Of a stretch of 18,143 nucleotides of DNA, positions 5,363 to 13,155 are shown piece by piece. How positions within the stretch are numbered: the stretch's first letter is position 1; the number at the start of each line of letters is the position of its first letter. Source of the DNA: Oscillospiraceae bacterium (GTDB taxonomy: Bacteria > Bacillota > Clostridia > Oscillospirales > Oscillospiraceae). A program made the translations under genes and the position numbers. The notes beneath the pieces are model-generated. The model was not told the origin of the DNA. It was given only the letters and a program-made list of their open reading frames with translations, and did no database searches. The stretch lies in NCBI GenBank assembly GCA_031288675.1, contig JAITQY010000155.1, positions 1 through 18,143 on the forward strand. The letters run 5' to 3'.

Positions 5363-5393
5363 GAGTACATTATGTAAGAAAGGCGAAAGAATT

Positions 5394-5972
5394 ATGGCGA
5401 TGACAATGAAAATCCACAAAGGCAATACGTCGTGCGGGTGCGTTAACGGCGCAAACAGAGGCGTACCGATGATATGCTACCCGCTTTATCCTCCGTGCGG
5501 AGGCTGGGCAGGCGGAGGGAATGGGTGCGGCTGTGACTGCGGATGCGGTTGTAACGGCGGCGGCACAGGCGGTCACGTGCTTGCATATGCGAACGCTCAG
5601 ACCGCGTGCAGTACGGCTCCGATAACATTCAACGCGAATACCGCAGAGGATGGCGGAGCAATCAGCCACATTCCCGGCGGAGCGGAGTTTGTAGTGACAC
5701 AGCCGGGACAGTATTTGGTAAACTGGTCGGTTACACCCACGCCCGGTCAGGGCGGCGGAGTAGGAAACAGCTACACTTTCCTTATTCCCGGTTTCCCGGA
5801 AACGGTTGCCTCCGGTACTGAAGGCACTGCCGGTTATGACGGTACCGTGCATAACTCCAATGTACTTACGCTAAACGCGGGCGATGTAATCACGCTGATT
5901 CCATCGGGCGAGACATACGGGGTCTGCACCGACATCAACGACGCGGTAATAGACATCACTAAGATTGCGTAA
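5394..5972 (+). CDS. Cys/Gly-rich coat-like protein with a TNF/BclA-like domain
   Basis: A 192-residue protein in two parts. Residues 1-65 hold a cysteine- and glycine-rich stretch (SCGCVNG, PPCGGW, then GCGCDCGCGCNGGG) with nine cysteines in under 50 residues, as in proteins of spore coats or other cross-linked surface layers. Residues 66-192 (from HVLAYANAQ to VIDITKIA) show the strand pattern of the BclA C-terminal or C1q/TNF-like jelly roll: A-y-A...APITFNANT...ISHIPGGAEFVV-QPGQYLVNW...LNAGDVITL. There is no signal peptide, as expected for a coat protein made in the mother cell. ATG at 5394 (AAAGG 10 bases upstream) is preferred to the longer frame from 5319, whose first 25 codons span the hairpin region and look non-coding. 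Spore or exosporium role is inferred from composition only. Confidence 0.7.
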   Translation: MAMTMKIHKGNTSCGCVNGANRGVPMICYPLYPPCGGWAGGGNGCGCDCGCGCNGGGTGGHVLAYANAQTACSTAPITFNANTAEDGGAISHIPGGAEFVVTQPGQYLVNWSVTPTPGQGGGVGNSYTFLIPGFPETVASGTEGTAGYDGTVHNSNVLTLNAGDVITLIPSGETYGVCTDINDAVIDITKIA

Positions 5973-5987
5973 AAAGCCGAAAAACTT

Positions 5988-6024
5988 ATAAGACGGCGGG
6001 GACAATCCGCCGTCTTATATTTTA
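5988..6024. terminator. Bidirectional terminator
   Basis: ATAAGACGGCGG (5988-5999) and CCGCCGTCTTAT (6007-6018) form a perfect 12-bp stem with a 7-base loop. On the plus strand it is followed by ATTTTAATTT, on the minus strand by AAGTTTTTCGGCTTTTT. It serves the convergent coat-like gene (ends 5972) and membrane-protein gene (ends 6038). Confidence 0.9.
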
Positions 6025-6037
6025 ATTTATGAGTGTG

Positions 6038-6622
6038 TTATTTATCTAACGCCTCCGCTATGAGGCGGTATTTCTCATCGTGCTGAGCGGCAATAGCGGC
6101 ATCCATAGCGGCGATTTCAACGTCGGAGTATCCGTTTGCCCGTGCGAGTTCCGCATCGGTCTTAGCCGGAGGATTATCGCACAGCGCAACAAAAAGCCCG
6201 CTGTTCGGAACGGAATGCAGTGACGTCACAAAACCGCGCGACTGCCATTCAGTTAATGTTTCTTTGTCAGAGATAACAGCGTAAATATCGCTATCAAAGA
6301 ACGCCGCGAAGAGCGGCTCATCACCGGCAATATCAGTGCTTTCCGCAATCGGAACAAACTCCGCCTGAGTTTTGCCGTTGCCGTCATAGTCCGGAAGAAT
6401 TTCGGTCAGGTAGCTTTCGGCGGAGCTGACATCAAATAATTTTTCGTCAACCCAATTCGTATTATAAACCGCAACTTTCCAGTCGTAATGGATTTCCGTG
6501 ATGTTGCCGTAAACGCTCAGTGCCGCGAACGTAAGCACGGCTACACCGAGCATCCAGTACCATTTGTAGTGATACCAAAATGCATTTTCAAGCCAGACGG
6601 CGAATTTTTGAAGTCTGTTCAT
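6038..6622 (-). CDS. Single-pass membrane protein, unknown function
   Basis: A 194-residue protein with a short, aromatic and basic N-terminus (LENAFWYHYKWYW), one membrane segment at about residues 21-38 (WYWMLGVAVLTFAALSVY), and a soluble part of about 155 residues that should face outward. The soluble part is acidic and has no motif I recognise. The FWYHYKW opening just before the helix is seen in several uncharacterised Clostridia membrane proteins. It starts 14 bases after the glnS stop and only a weak AGAG precedes its ATG, so it is probably made from the glnS transcript by coupled translation. A link to glutaminyl-tRNA synthesis is not implied by the sequence. Confidence 0.75.
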   Translation of the reverse strand: MNRLQKFAVWLENAFWYHYKWYWMLGVAVLTFAALSVYGNITEIHYDWKVAVYNTNWVDEKLFDVSSAESYLTEILPDYDGNGKTQAEFVPIAESTDIAGDEPLFAAFFDSDIYAVISDKETLTEWQSRGFVTSLHSVPNSGLFVALCDNPPAKTDAELARANGYSDVEIAAMDAAIAAQHDEKYRLIAEALDK

Positions 6623-6636
6623 CTGTACTGCTCTGG

Positions 6637-8325
6637 TTACTGAGCCTTGAAAGAGTCTTTAAGCGCAGCGGCACGGTTGAAAACCAGAGCGCCGGGCTTG
6701 CTGTCTTTGGCGTCCGCAACGAAATAGCCAAGCCGCAGGAATTGGAACGCATCGCCCGGTTTTGCGCCGGCAAGGGAAGATTCTAATTTACAGCCGGTAA
6801 GTACTTCAAGGGAATTTGGGTTTATAAGCTCCAAATAATCTTTGCCGTCCGAATCCGGATCAGAGTCGGTGAACAGGCGGTCGTAAAGGCGAACCTCCGC
6901 ATTTACGGCGGCGGATGCGTCCACCCAATGGATTGTGCCGCGAACCTTGCGCCCGTCAGGAGTGTTGCCTCCTTCTGTGGCCGGATCGTACTCTGCAAGA
7001 ACCTCCGTAACATTGCCGTTTGCGTCAGTGTTGTATCCCGTGCATTTTACGATGTACGCGCCTTTAAGGCGAACCTCGTTCCCGACGAACAGCCGGTTGT
7101 ATTTCTTGGGAGGGTCAGCCGCGAAGTCATCCTGCTCAATCCACAAACTGCGGGAGAAAGCAACTTTGCGGGTTCCGGTGGCTTCGTTTTCCGGATTGTT
7201 TTCAATACTAAAAAACTTCGTTTCGCCTTCTGGCATATTCGTGACGGTCAGCTTCAGCGGTCGGATGACCGCCATAGCTCGGGCGGCGTTAGCGTTAAGG
7301 TCTTCGCGCAGACAGGCTTCCAATAAGCTGTGATCCACAACGCTGTAGGCTTTAGCGATGCCGACGCGCTCACAAAAGTCGTTTATAGAAGCGGATGTAT
7401 AACCGCGCCGGCGCAGTCCGCGAATCGTAGGCATACGCGGATCATCCCATCCGTCCACTAATTTGTTTTCTACAAGATACCGCAGTTTTCGCTTACTCAT
7501 CACTGTATAATTGATGTTCAGGCGCGCGAACTCTATCTGTCTGGGCTTGCACGAACCGTCAATATTGTTGACTACCCAGTCATAAAGCGGACGGTGATCT
7601 TCATATTCAAGCGAACAGAGACTATGTGTAACGCCCTCGATTATATCTTGAATCGGGTGAGCAAAGTCATACATCGGGAAAACGCACCAAGAGGTTCCTA
7701 CATGGTGATGGTCGATATGGCGTATACGGTACAAGACAGGGTCGCGCATATTAAAATTGCCGGAAGCGAGGTCAATTTTTGCGCGCAGAGTATACTTGCC
7801 GTCCGGGTATTTGCCGTTTTTCATCTCTTCAAAAATTCTAACGCTATCCTCAATCGGGCGGTCGCGGTACGGACTGACTGCGGGGCGTTTAAGGTCGCCG
7901 CGCTTGTCCGCGAATTCTTCCGCGGTGAGTTCGCATACGTAAGCTAACCCCTTTGTTATCAAGCGGACGGCATATTCGTAAGTCTGCTGAAAGTAATCGG
8001 AGCCGTAAAAAAAGCGGTCGTCCCAATCCCATCCGAGCCAGCGGATATCCTCTTTGATAGCGTCAACAAATTCCTCGTCCTCTTTAGCGGGGTTTGTATC
8101 GTCCATACGCAGGTTGCAAATGCCGCCGAACTTCACGGCAGTGCCGAAATCAACGCGAACGGCTTTCGCGTGACCTATGTGCAGATAGCCGTTAGGCTCC
8201 GGAGGGAAGCGCGTATGCACGGTTTGCCCATAAAAACGTCCGCCCGGAGCGATGTCTTCCGCAACAAATTTTTCTATAAAGTTGTCTGTGTTTTCAGATT
8301 CGGCAATAAACTTCTCATTTTCCAT
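6637..8325 (-). CDS. glnS: Glutaminyl-tRNA synthetase
   Basis: A 562-residue class I synthetase that charges tRNA-Gln with glutamine. Seen: RFPPEPNGYLHIGHAK with HIGH at residues 49-52, NLRMDDTNP, the YDFAHPIQD segment of the active site, and VMSKR at 275-279 as the KMSKS loop. A beta-barrel anticodon domain follows (PLKLTVTNMPEG, WVDASAAVNAEVRLYDRLF, FLRLGYFVAD). PPEPNGYLHIGHAKA is characteristic of GlnRS and its eukaryotic GluRS relatives rather than bacterial GluRS. Many Clostridia lack GlnRS and use GatCAB instead, so its presence is a useful lineage marker. ATG at 8325 is chosen because GGAGG lies about 10 bases upstream. The longer frame to 8406 overlaps the promoter. Confidence 0.97.
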   Translation of the reverse strand: MENEKFIAESENTDNFIEKFVAEDIAPGGRFYGQTVHTRFPPEPNGYLHIGHAKAVRVDFGTAVKFGGICNLRMDDTNPAKEDEEFVDAIKEDIRWLGWDWDDRFFYGSDYFQQTYEYAVRLITKGLAYVCELTAEEFADKRGDLKRPAVSPYRDRPIEDSVRIFEEMKNGKYPDGKYTLRAKIDLASGNFNMRDPVLYRIRHIDHHHVGTSWCVFPMYDFAHPIQDIIEGVTHSLCSLEYEDHRPLYDWVVNNIDGSCKPRQIEFARLNINYTVMSKRKLRYLVENKLVDGWDDPRMPTIRGLRRRGYTSASINDFCERVGIAKAYSVVDHSLLEACLREDLNANAARAMAVIRPLKLTVTNMPEGETKFFSIENNPENEATGTRKVAFSRSLWIEQDDFAADPPKKYNRLFVGNEVRLKGAYIVKCTGYNTDANGNVTEVLAEYDPATEGGNTPDGRKVRGTIHWVDASAAVNAEVRLYDRLFTDSDPDSDGKDYLELINPNSLEVLTGCKLESSLAGAKPGDAFQFLRLGYFVADAKDSKPGALVFNRAAALKDSFKAQ

Positions 8326-8355
8326 CTTGCATAATCCTCCGAAGTAGTGTAGAAT

Positions 8356-8384
8356 AGTATACACCCGTTTGGGAAGAATATCAA
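8356..8384 (-). promoter_or_regulatory. Sigma-A promoter of glnS
   Basis: On the minus strand, TTGATA (8384-8379), a 17-base spacer, then TATACT (8361-8356). The start near 8349 gives a short leader that carries the GGAGG of glnS. There is no room for a leader peptide, in contrast to tyrS. Confidence 0.85.
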
Positions 8385-8436
8385 GAAGAATTTCACATAA
8401 CGGCAATATTTTAATTTGCTGATCGGAGCAGAAGAT

Positions 8437-9201
8437 ATGAGGTATGACGCAATTATAATCGGCGGAGGACCTGCCGGCATTTCCGCCGCGCTGACATTAT
8501 CAAATATGGGACGCAAAAGCGCGATTATCGCGACAGATTATAAAGATTCCGGTCTATATAAAGCTAAGCGTATAAATAATTACCCGGGAGCTAAGGCGAT
8601 AAGCGGAGAAGAACTGCTCACGTTGATGTATGACCAACTCTCAGGCGCTGACGGAGTTACATTGATTCGGGGTCTTGCAACCAACGCGGTTAAGAATAAG
8701 AAAGGTTTTATGGTTACGGTCGGCGCAGATGTTTATGAATCTTCGGTTTTGATTATGGCTATAGGGATCGGCGGAATGGAACTTCTGCCGGGCGAAGCGG
8801 AGATGATAGGTCACGGAGTAAGTTACTGTGCGGTCTGTGACGGCGGTTTATACAGAGGGAAAAAAGTTGCGGTCATAAAGCTGCGCAGTGATTGTGATGA
8901 GGATATAGCGATTCTTAAACGCTTTAAGTGCGAGATAATCGAAATCAATAACTTAGAGGAAAATTTAATAAGGCGCGGCGATATATCGTGCGTGTTTATA
9001 TTCCGGAAATCTCTTGCAATCAACACGTTTATGCCGGGATTAAAGTTATCAAACGGAATCAATACTAATATTGACGGAGTATTCGCCGCCGGGGACTGTA
9101 TCGGCAATCCTCTTCAAATAGCAAAAGCGGTAGGTGAAGGGCAACTTGCGGCATACCGTGCAAACGAACAGTTGACTGCAAATAACAATAATTATTTATA
9201 A
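8437..9201 (+). CDS. Thioredoxin reductase-like flavoprotein lacking the NADPH motif
   Basis: A 254-residue relative of TrxB, about 55-60 residues shorter than the usual 310. The FAD domain is intact: GGGPAG at 9-14, INNYPG at 47-51, and at the end GVFAAGDCIGNPLQIAKAVGEGQLAA (214-239). The redox pair CAVC is at 131-134. The NADPH-binding domain between, normally about 120 residues with GxGxxA and HRR motifs, is cut to about 50 residues (KKVAVIKLRSDCDEDIAIL...) with neither motif. Known NADPH-independent relatives, the clostridial ferredoxin-dependent flavin thioredoxin reductases, also lack these motifs, so a ferredoxin or other electron donor is plausible. Thioredoxin, the likely partner, starts 40 bases downstream. 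ATG at 8437 follows GGAG about 9 bases upstream. A decayed gene is possible, but the frame is open and the key cysteines are kept. Confidence 0.85.
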   Translation: MRYDAIIIGGGPAGISAALTLSNMGRKSAIIATDYKDSGLYKAKRINNYPGAKAISGEELLTLMYDQLSGADGVTLIRGLATNAVKNKKGFMVTVGADVYESSVLIMAIGIGGMELLPGEAEMIGHGVSYCAVCDGGLYRGKKVAVIKLRSDCDEDIAILKRFKCEIIEINNLEENLIRRGDISCVFIFRKSLAINTFMPGLKLSNGINTNIDGVFAAGDCIGNPLQIAKAVGEGQLAAYRANEQLTANNNNYL

Positions 9202-9241
9202 TCCGATTGGATGCGGCAAAAACAAAAGTGGAGGTTATCAG

Positions 9242-9571
9242 ATGGAAAAAGAAATTCTTAATTTAACAAAAGACACAATGGAAGAAGCGGTAGCGGAGGG
9301 TTTGACACTTGTCGATTTTTGGGCGGACTGGTGCGGTCCGTGTAAGATGCTTGCGCCCATACTTGACGAGCTTTACGAGGAACGCGGCGATTTCAAACTT
9401 GCTAAAGTGAACATTGACGAAGAACAGGAGCTTGCGGAGGGCTTTGGAATACAGAGCATTCCGACAGTAGTTTTGTTCCGCGACGGCAAGGCAGAGCTCG
9501 CGGCGGTTGGTATGCGCGGCAAAGAAACATATGAGGAAATGCTCGACACGGACTTTAACGCTCAGGAATGA
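9242..9571 (+). CDS. trxA: Thioredoxin
   Basis: A 109-residue thioredoxin with VDFWADWCGPCKMLAPIL: active site WCGPC at residues 30-34, the cis-proline in SIPTVV at P73, and the usual strand VNIDEE. It reduces protein disulfides in the cytoplasm and is probably recharged by the flavoprotein encoded just upstream. GGAGG lies 8 bases before the ATG. The C-terminal helix is short and acidic, ending DTDFNAQE. Its last codon and stop overlap the mfd start by 4 bases (ATGA), so mfd is likely translated by coupling. Confidence 0.97.
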   Translation: MEKEILNLTKDTMEEAVAEGLTLVDFWADWCGPCKMLAPILDELYEERGDFKLAKVNIDEEQELAEGFGIQSIPTVVLFRDGKAELAAVGMRGKETYEEMLDTDFNAQE

Positions 9572-12500
9572 AACTTTTATCACAGGAACTGCTTAACGGT
9601 AAAGAGCTCCGACCGCTGATGACGCGGCTCGGAGCCAATGCCGCGTTGCTTGTAAGCGGAGCTGACGGCGTTCATACCGCGCACATTGCCGCCGCTTTGC
9701 GTCAGATTACAGAGCGTCCTGTTGTGGTCGTTGCGCCGGACGAAACGGAGGCAGGACGCTTCCGTTCAGATATTGACGCGATTACAGGCGAGGATACATA
9801 TTTTCTTGCTTCAAGGGAGTTTACTTTTCACGATGCGGAGATAATCAGCCGTGACGGCGAACACGAGCGCATACGCACGCTTTATGCCGCGCAAACAGGT
9901 GAAGCCGGAGTGATTGTAGCAACGCCTGACGGACTTCTTCAGAGAACGATGAACGAAGTTCCGGCACAGAGCGTCAGTCTTGGTGAAAATATCAAGCCCG
10001 ACGACCTGTTAAAAAGGCTCGCTGAGTTAGGCTACGCGCGCTCGGAGCAGGTAGAAGGTATCGGACAGTTCGCGCGGCGCGGCGGAATCATAGATATATT
10101 CAGTCCGGCGGGAAGTCTGCCGATGCGCATAGAGTTCTTAGGTAATGAGATTGACAGAATCGGTGTATTCGATCCGGAAACTCAGCGTGTGATAGAGAAT
10201 TACAAGTCCGCAGTGATTTTGCCATGCGCGGAGACTTTGCCGGGACTGACTGAAAACTTTGCCGACGCGCTTCAAGAGCTTTATGGCAAAATCGCGCGCC
10301 GTAACAATACCGGCGAGCTTAAAGAACGGGTAACCGCCGACTATAACCGTGTCTGTGACGGGCTTAAATTAGAAACCGCCGACCGCTATATGGGGCTTAT
10401 TTACGGAGATAAGATTACGCTGGGCATTGATTATATACCGGACAATGCGATAGTGATCCTTCGTGAACCTAACCGCTTAGCCGAGCGCGCGAAGAACTAT
10501 TTATGGCGAATGAACGAGGACATTTCGGCGCTTTTAGAGGGCGGTATCCTGTGCGGTGATATAGCGCGGTTTAACGGCGAATGGGATGCGTGTATCGGGG
10601 ATTTCATAAAGGCAAGCCGTACCGTGCTGATGGTCGATACTTTTCGAGGCGGAACGTATCCGTTGAATCCGCGTATTACGCTTACTCTTACCGCAAAGCA
10701 CTTGCCTGGTTACGGCGGATCTCTGCCGACTGCGCTTGACGATATTAGGCGTTATACTGACGACAAGTTTCGCGTCGTCGTACTCTGCGGTGATGAGCAG
10801 AAAGCCCGTGCTATGTATGATTTGCTGTCAGATTCGGATATACCTGCGTTTATTGATTTCAAACTGTCGCAGCTGCCGGAAAAGGGACATTGCGCAATTA
10901 CGCTCAGCGGACTGTCCGCAGGTATGGAGTATCCTGCAATGTCTATGGCTGTCATTACGGAAGGGCAGGTATTCCGCAATGCAGGAAGCGTTGACGCGCA
11001 GTTAAGCCGGGCGGCAAAGCGCCGCCGCAGCGGGGTATCTGCCAAAAACAAGAAGTCACTTACAAGCTATACAGACCTTTCGGTAGGCGACCTTGTCGTA
11101 CATGAGGTACACGGAATCGGACGGTTTCTCGGAATGAAACAGCTTGATGTAGACGGAGCGCGCAAGGAATACATACAAATCGCCTATCGCGGCACAGACA
11201 GAGTTTACGTTCCCGCAACCCAGCTTGATATGGTCAGCAAGTATATCGGAGGAGGCGGCGGGGATAACGAACAGGTTCGGCTGTCTAAGCTCGGCGGAAC
11301 GGACTGGGTAAAAGCTAAAGCGCGCGCAAAAGCCGCCGCAAAAGACCTCGCGGACGGGCTGATAAAACTCTATTCCGAACGTCTGCAGCGTCCCGGTCAT
11401 CCGTTTGCATCCGACAGCGGCTGGCAAAGGGAATTTGAGGATGCGTTCCCGTACAATGAAACCGACGACCAAATCAAAGCAGTTGACGAAATCAAACGCG
11501 ACATGGAGAAATCTATTCCGATGGATCGTCTATTATGCGGTGACGTGGGATTCGGCAAGACTGAAGTTGCGCTTCGCGCGGTGATGAAGTGTATAGCGGA
11601 TAACCGTCAGGCGGCAATACTGGTTCCGACAACTGTTTTGGCTCGCCAGCACTACATTACGGCGTCGCAGAGGTTCGCTAAGTTTCCGGTTACGATAGAG
11701 GTTTTAAGCCGGTTTCAAACCTCCGGGCAAATATCCAAATCGCTGAAAGCAATCAAATCCGGCGGCGCGGACATCGTAATAGGGACGCATAGGATGCTAA
11801 GCAAGGATATAGAATTTAAGAATCTTGGACTGCTTATAGTAGACGAGGAACAGCGGTTCGGCGTATCGCATAAAGAAAAACTTAAACAGCTGACAAAGCA
11901 AATAGACGTACTTTCGATGTCCGCAACACCGATTCCGCGCACGCTGAATATGGCGCTTGCCGGATTGAGAGATATGAGCAGTATTGAGGAACCGCCAGCC
12001 GGACGGTTCCCGGTGCAGACATACGTACTTGAACACGACTGGAGTGTTCTTTCCGATGCGATACGGCGCGAGGTCGGGCGCGGCGGGCAGGTGTATTATC
12101 TGCACAACCGGATTGAGACCATCGACCGCACGGCGGCAAAGCTCCGTGAAATGCTCGAAACCAACGCGGGTGACATTCGTATTGCTGTAGCGCACGGAGG
12201 AATGGGCGAAGAGGAGTTAAGCGACGTTATGGAACGCGTCAGTTCCGGCGACGTACAAATTCTTGTATGCACAACGATAATTGAAGCGGGAATTGACATC
12301 CCGAACGTAAATACGCTTGTTATTGAGGACGCCGACAGACTCGGACTTGCGCAGCTGCATCAGATTCGCGGACGCGTAGGCAGAAGTACGCGTCACGCGT
12401 TCGCGTATTTTACATACCGAACCGGAAAGGTACTAAGCGAAATCGCTCAAAAGCGGCTGAGTACAATCCGTGAGTTCGCGGCGTTCAACAGCGGGGTAAA

Positions 12501-13089
12501 AATCGCGTTGCGTGACTTGGAGATTCGCGGCGCGGGCAATCTGCTTGGCGCGGAGCAAAGCGGACATATGACGGGGGTCGGATTCGATATGTACCTGAAA
12601 CTGCTTGAAGAAGCGGTACTTGAGGAAAAGGGCGAGCCGATAAAGCGCAAACCTACTTGCAGCGCAGATCTTAGTGTCTCCGCAAATATCCCGGAAAAAT
12701 ATATCCCCAGTGCAGAGCAGCGTATGGACATATACCGCCGCATTGCGCTTATAGATGACAAAGAAGAAGCGGACGATATGGAGGATGAACTGACCGACCG
12801 CTACGGCGAGCCTCCTGACGGAGTGCGGGAGCTTATTCAGGTCGCGCTTCTGCGCGGCGAAGCTGCCGCAATCGGGGTAAGTGACGTCAGTCAAAAAGGC
12901 GGAAGCTTGCTGTTCAAATTCACGGAACTCGACGGCGCGAAGATAACCGTACTGCTTGCAGACCGTACGCTTGCCAAGCGAATCAAAATAGAGCGGAACG
13001 CGAACGCTCCGCTAGTGTCAATGAAATTGCAGTCAGGCAAGAACGTCATTGAAGAAGCTCTGACATTTGTAAGGATGTTGGGGGAGTAG
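9568..13089 (+). CDS. mfd: Transcription-repair coupling factor
   Basis: A 1173-residue Mfd, of normal length. It removes RNA polymerase stalled at DNA lesions and recruits UvrA. Domains in order: N-terminal UvrB-like module with GIGQFARRGGIIDIFSP, a CarD-like RNA polymerase interaction domain near residue 505 (DLSVGDLVVHEVHGIGRF), and a RecG-like translocase with GDVGFGKTE (Walker A, about 656), VDEEQRFG (about 758), SATPIPRT and QLHQIRGRVGRS (about 930). A C-terminal TRCF domain follows (ADLSVSANIPEKYIPSAEQRMDIYRRIA). It begins on the thioredoxin stop (ATGA overlap) and has no separate ribosome binding site of note. It is the last gene before the AT-rich defence block, and I see no clear terminator in 13090-13155. 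Confidence 0.98.
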   Translation: MKLLSQELLNGKELRPLMTRLGANAALLVSGADGVHTAHIAAALRQITERPVVVVAPDETEAGRFRSDIDAITGEDTYFLASREFTFHDAEIISRDGEHERIRTLYAAQTGEAGVIVATPDGLLQRTMNEVPAQSVSLGENIKPDDLLKRLAELGYARSEQVEGIGQFARRGGIIDIFSPAGSLPMRIEFLGNEIDRIGVFDPETQRVIENYKSAVILPCAETLPGLTENFADALQELYGKIARRNNTGELKERVTADYNRVCDGLKLETADRYMGLIYGDKITLGIDYIPDNAIVILREPNRLAERAKNYLWRMNEDISALLEGGILCGDIARFNGEWDACIGDFIKASRTVLMVDTFRGGTYPLNPRITLTLTAKHLPGYGGSLPTALDDIRRYTDDKFRVVVLCGDEQKARAMYDLLSDSDIPAFIDFKLSQLPEKGHCAITLSGLSAGMEYPAMSMAVITEGQVFRNAGSVDAQLSRAAKRRRSGVSAKNKKSLTSYTDLSVGDLVVHEVHGIGRFLGMKQLDVDGARKEYIQIAYRGTDRVYVPATQLDMVSKYIGGGGGDNEQVRLSKLGGTDWVKAKARAKAAAKDLADGLIKLYSERLQRPGHPFASDSGWQREFEDAFPYNETDDQIKAVDEIKRDMEKSIPMDRLLCGDVGFGKTEVALRAVMKCIADNRQAAILVPTTVLARQHYITASQRFAKFPVTIEVLSRFQTSGQISKSLKAIKSGGADIVIGTHRMLSKDIEFKNLGLLIVDEEQRFGVSHKEKLKQLTKQIDVLSMSATPIPRTLNMALAGLRDMSSIEEPPAGRFPVQTYVLEHDWSVLSDAIRREVGRGGQVYYLHNRIETIDRTAAKLREMLETNAGDIRIAVAHGGMGEEELSDVMERVSSGDVQILVCTTIIEAGIDIPNVNTLVIEDADRLGLAQLHQIRGRVGRSTRHAFAYFTYRTGKVLSEIAQKRLSTIREFAAFNSGVKIALRDLEIRGAGNLLGAEQSGHMTGVGFDMYLKLLEEAVLEEKGEPIKRKPTCSADLSVSANIPEKYIPSAEQRMDIYRRIALIDDKEEADDMEDELTDRYGEPPDGVRELIQVALLRGEAAAIGVSDVSQKGGSLLFKFTELDGAKITVLLADRTLAKRIKIERNANAPLVSMKLQSGKNVIEEALTFVRMLGE

Positions 13090-13155
13090 ACATAGTATGA
13101 CGTACTTGTAAGAGTTTTGTCGATAGATAAATACATTAAAAGATTATATTGTTTA

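Noticed and set aside
5319..5393. N-terminal extension of the coat-like protein
   Set aside because: The first 25 codons cross a hairpin, and the ribosome binding site precedes 5394.
8326..8406. N-terminal extension of GlnRS
   Set aside because: It overlaps the glnS promoter and lacks a ribosome binding site; the family starts near the ATG at 8325.
10736..12894. Several long reading frames opposite or out of phase within mfd
   Set aside because: They are shadows of the high-coding-density mfd frame, with no ribosome binding sites and no recognisable motifs.
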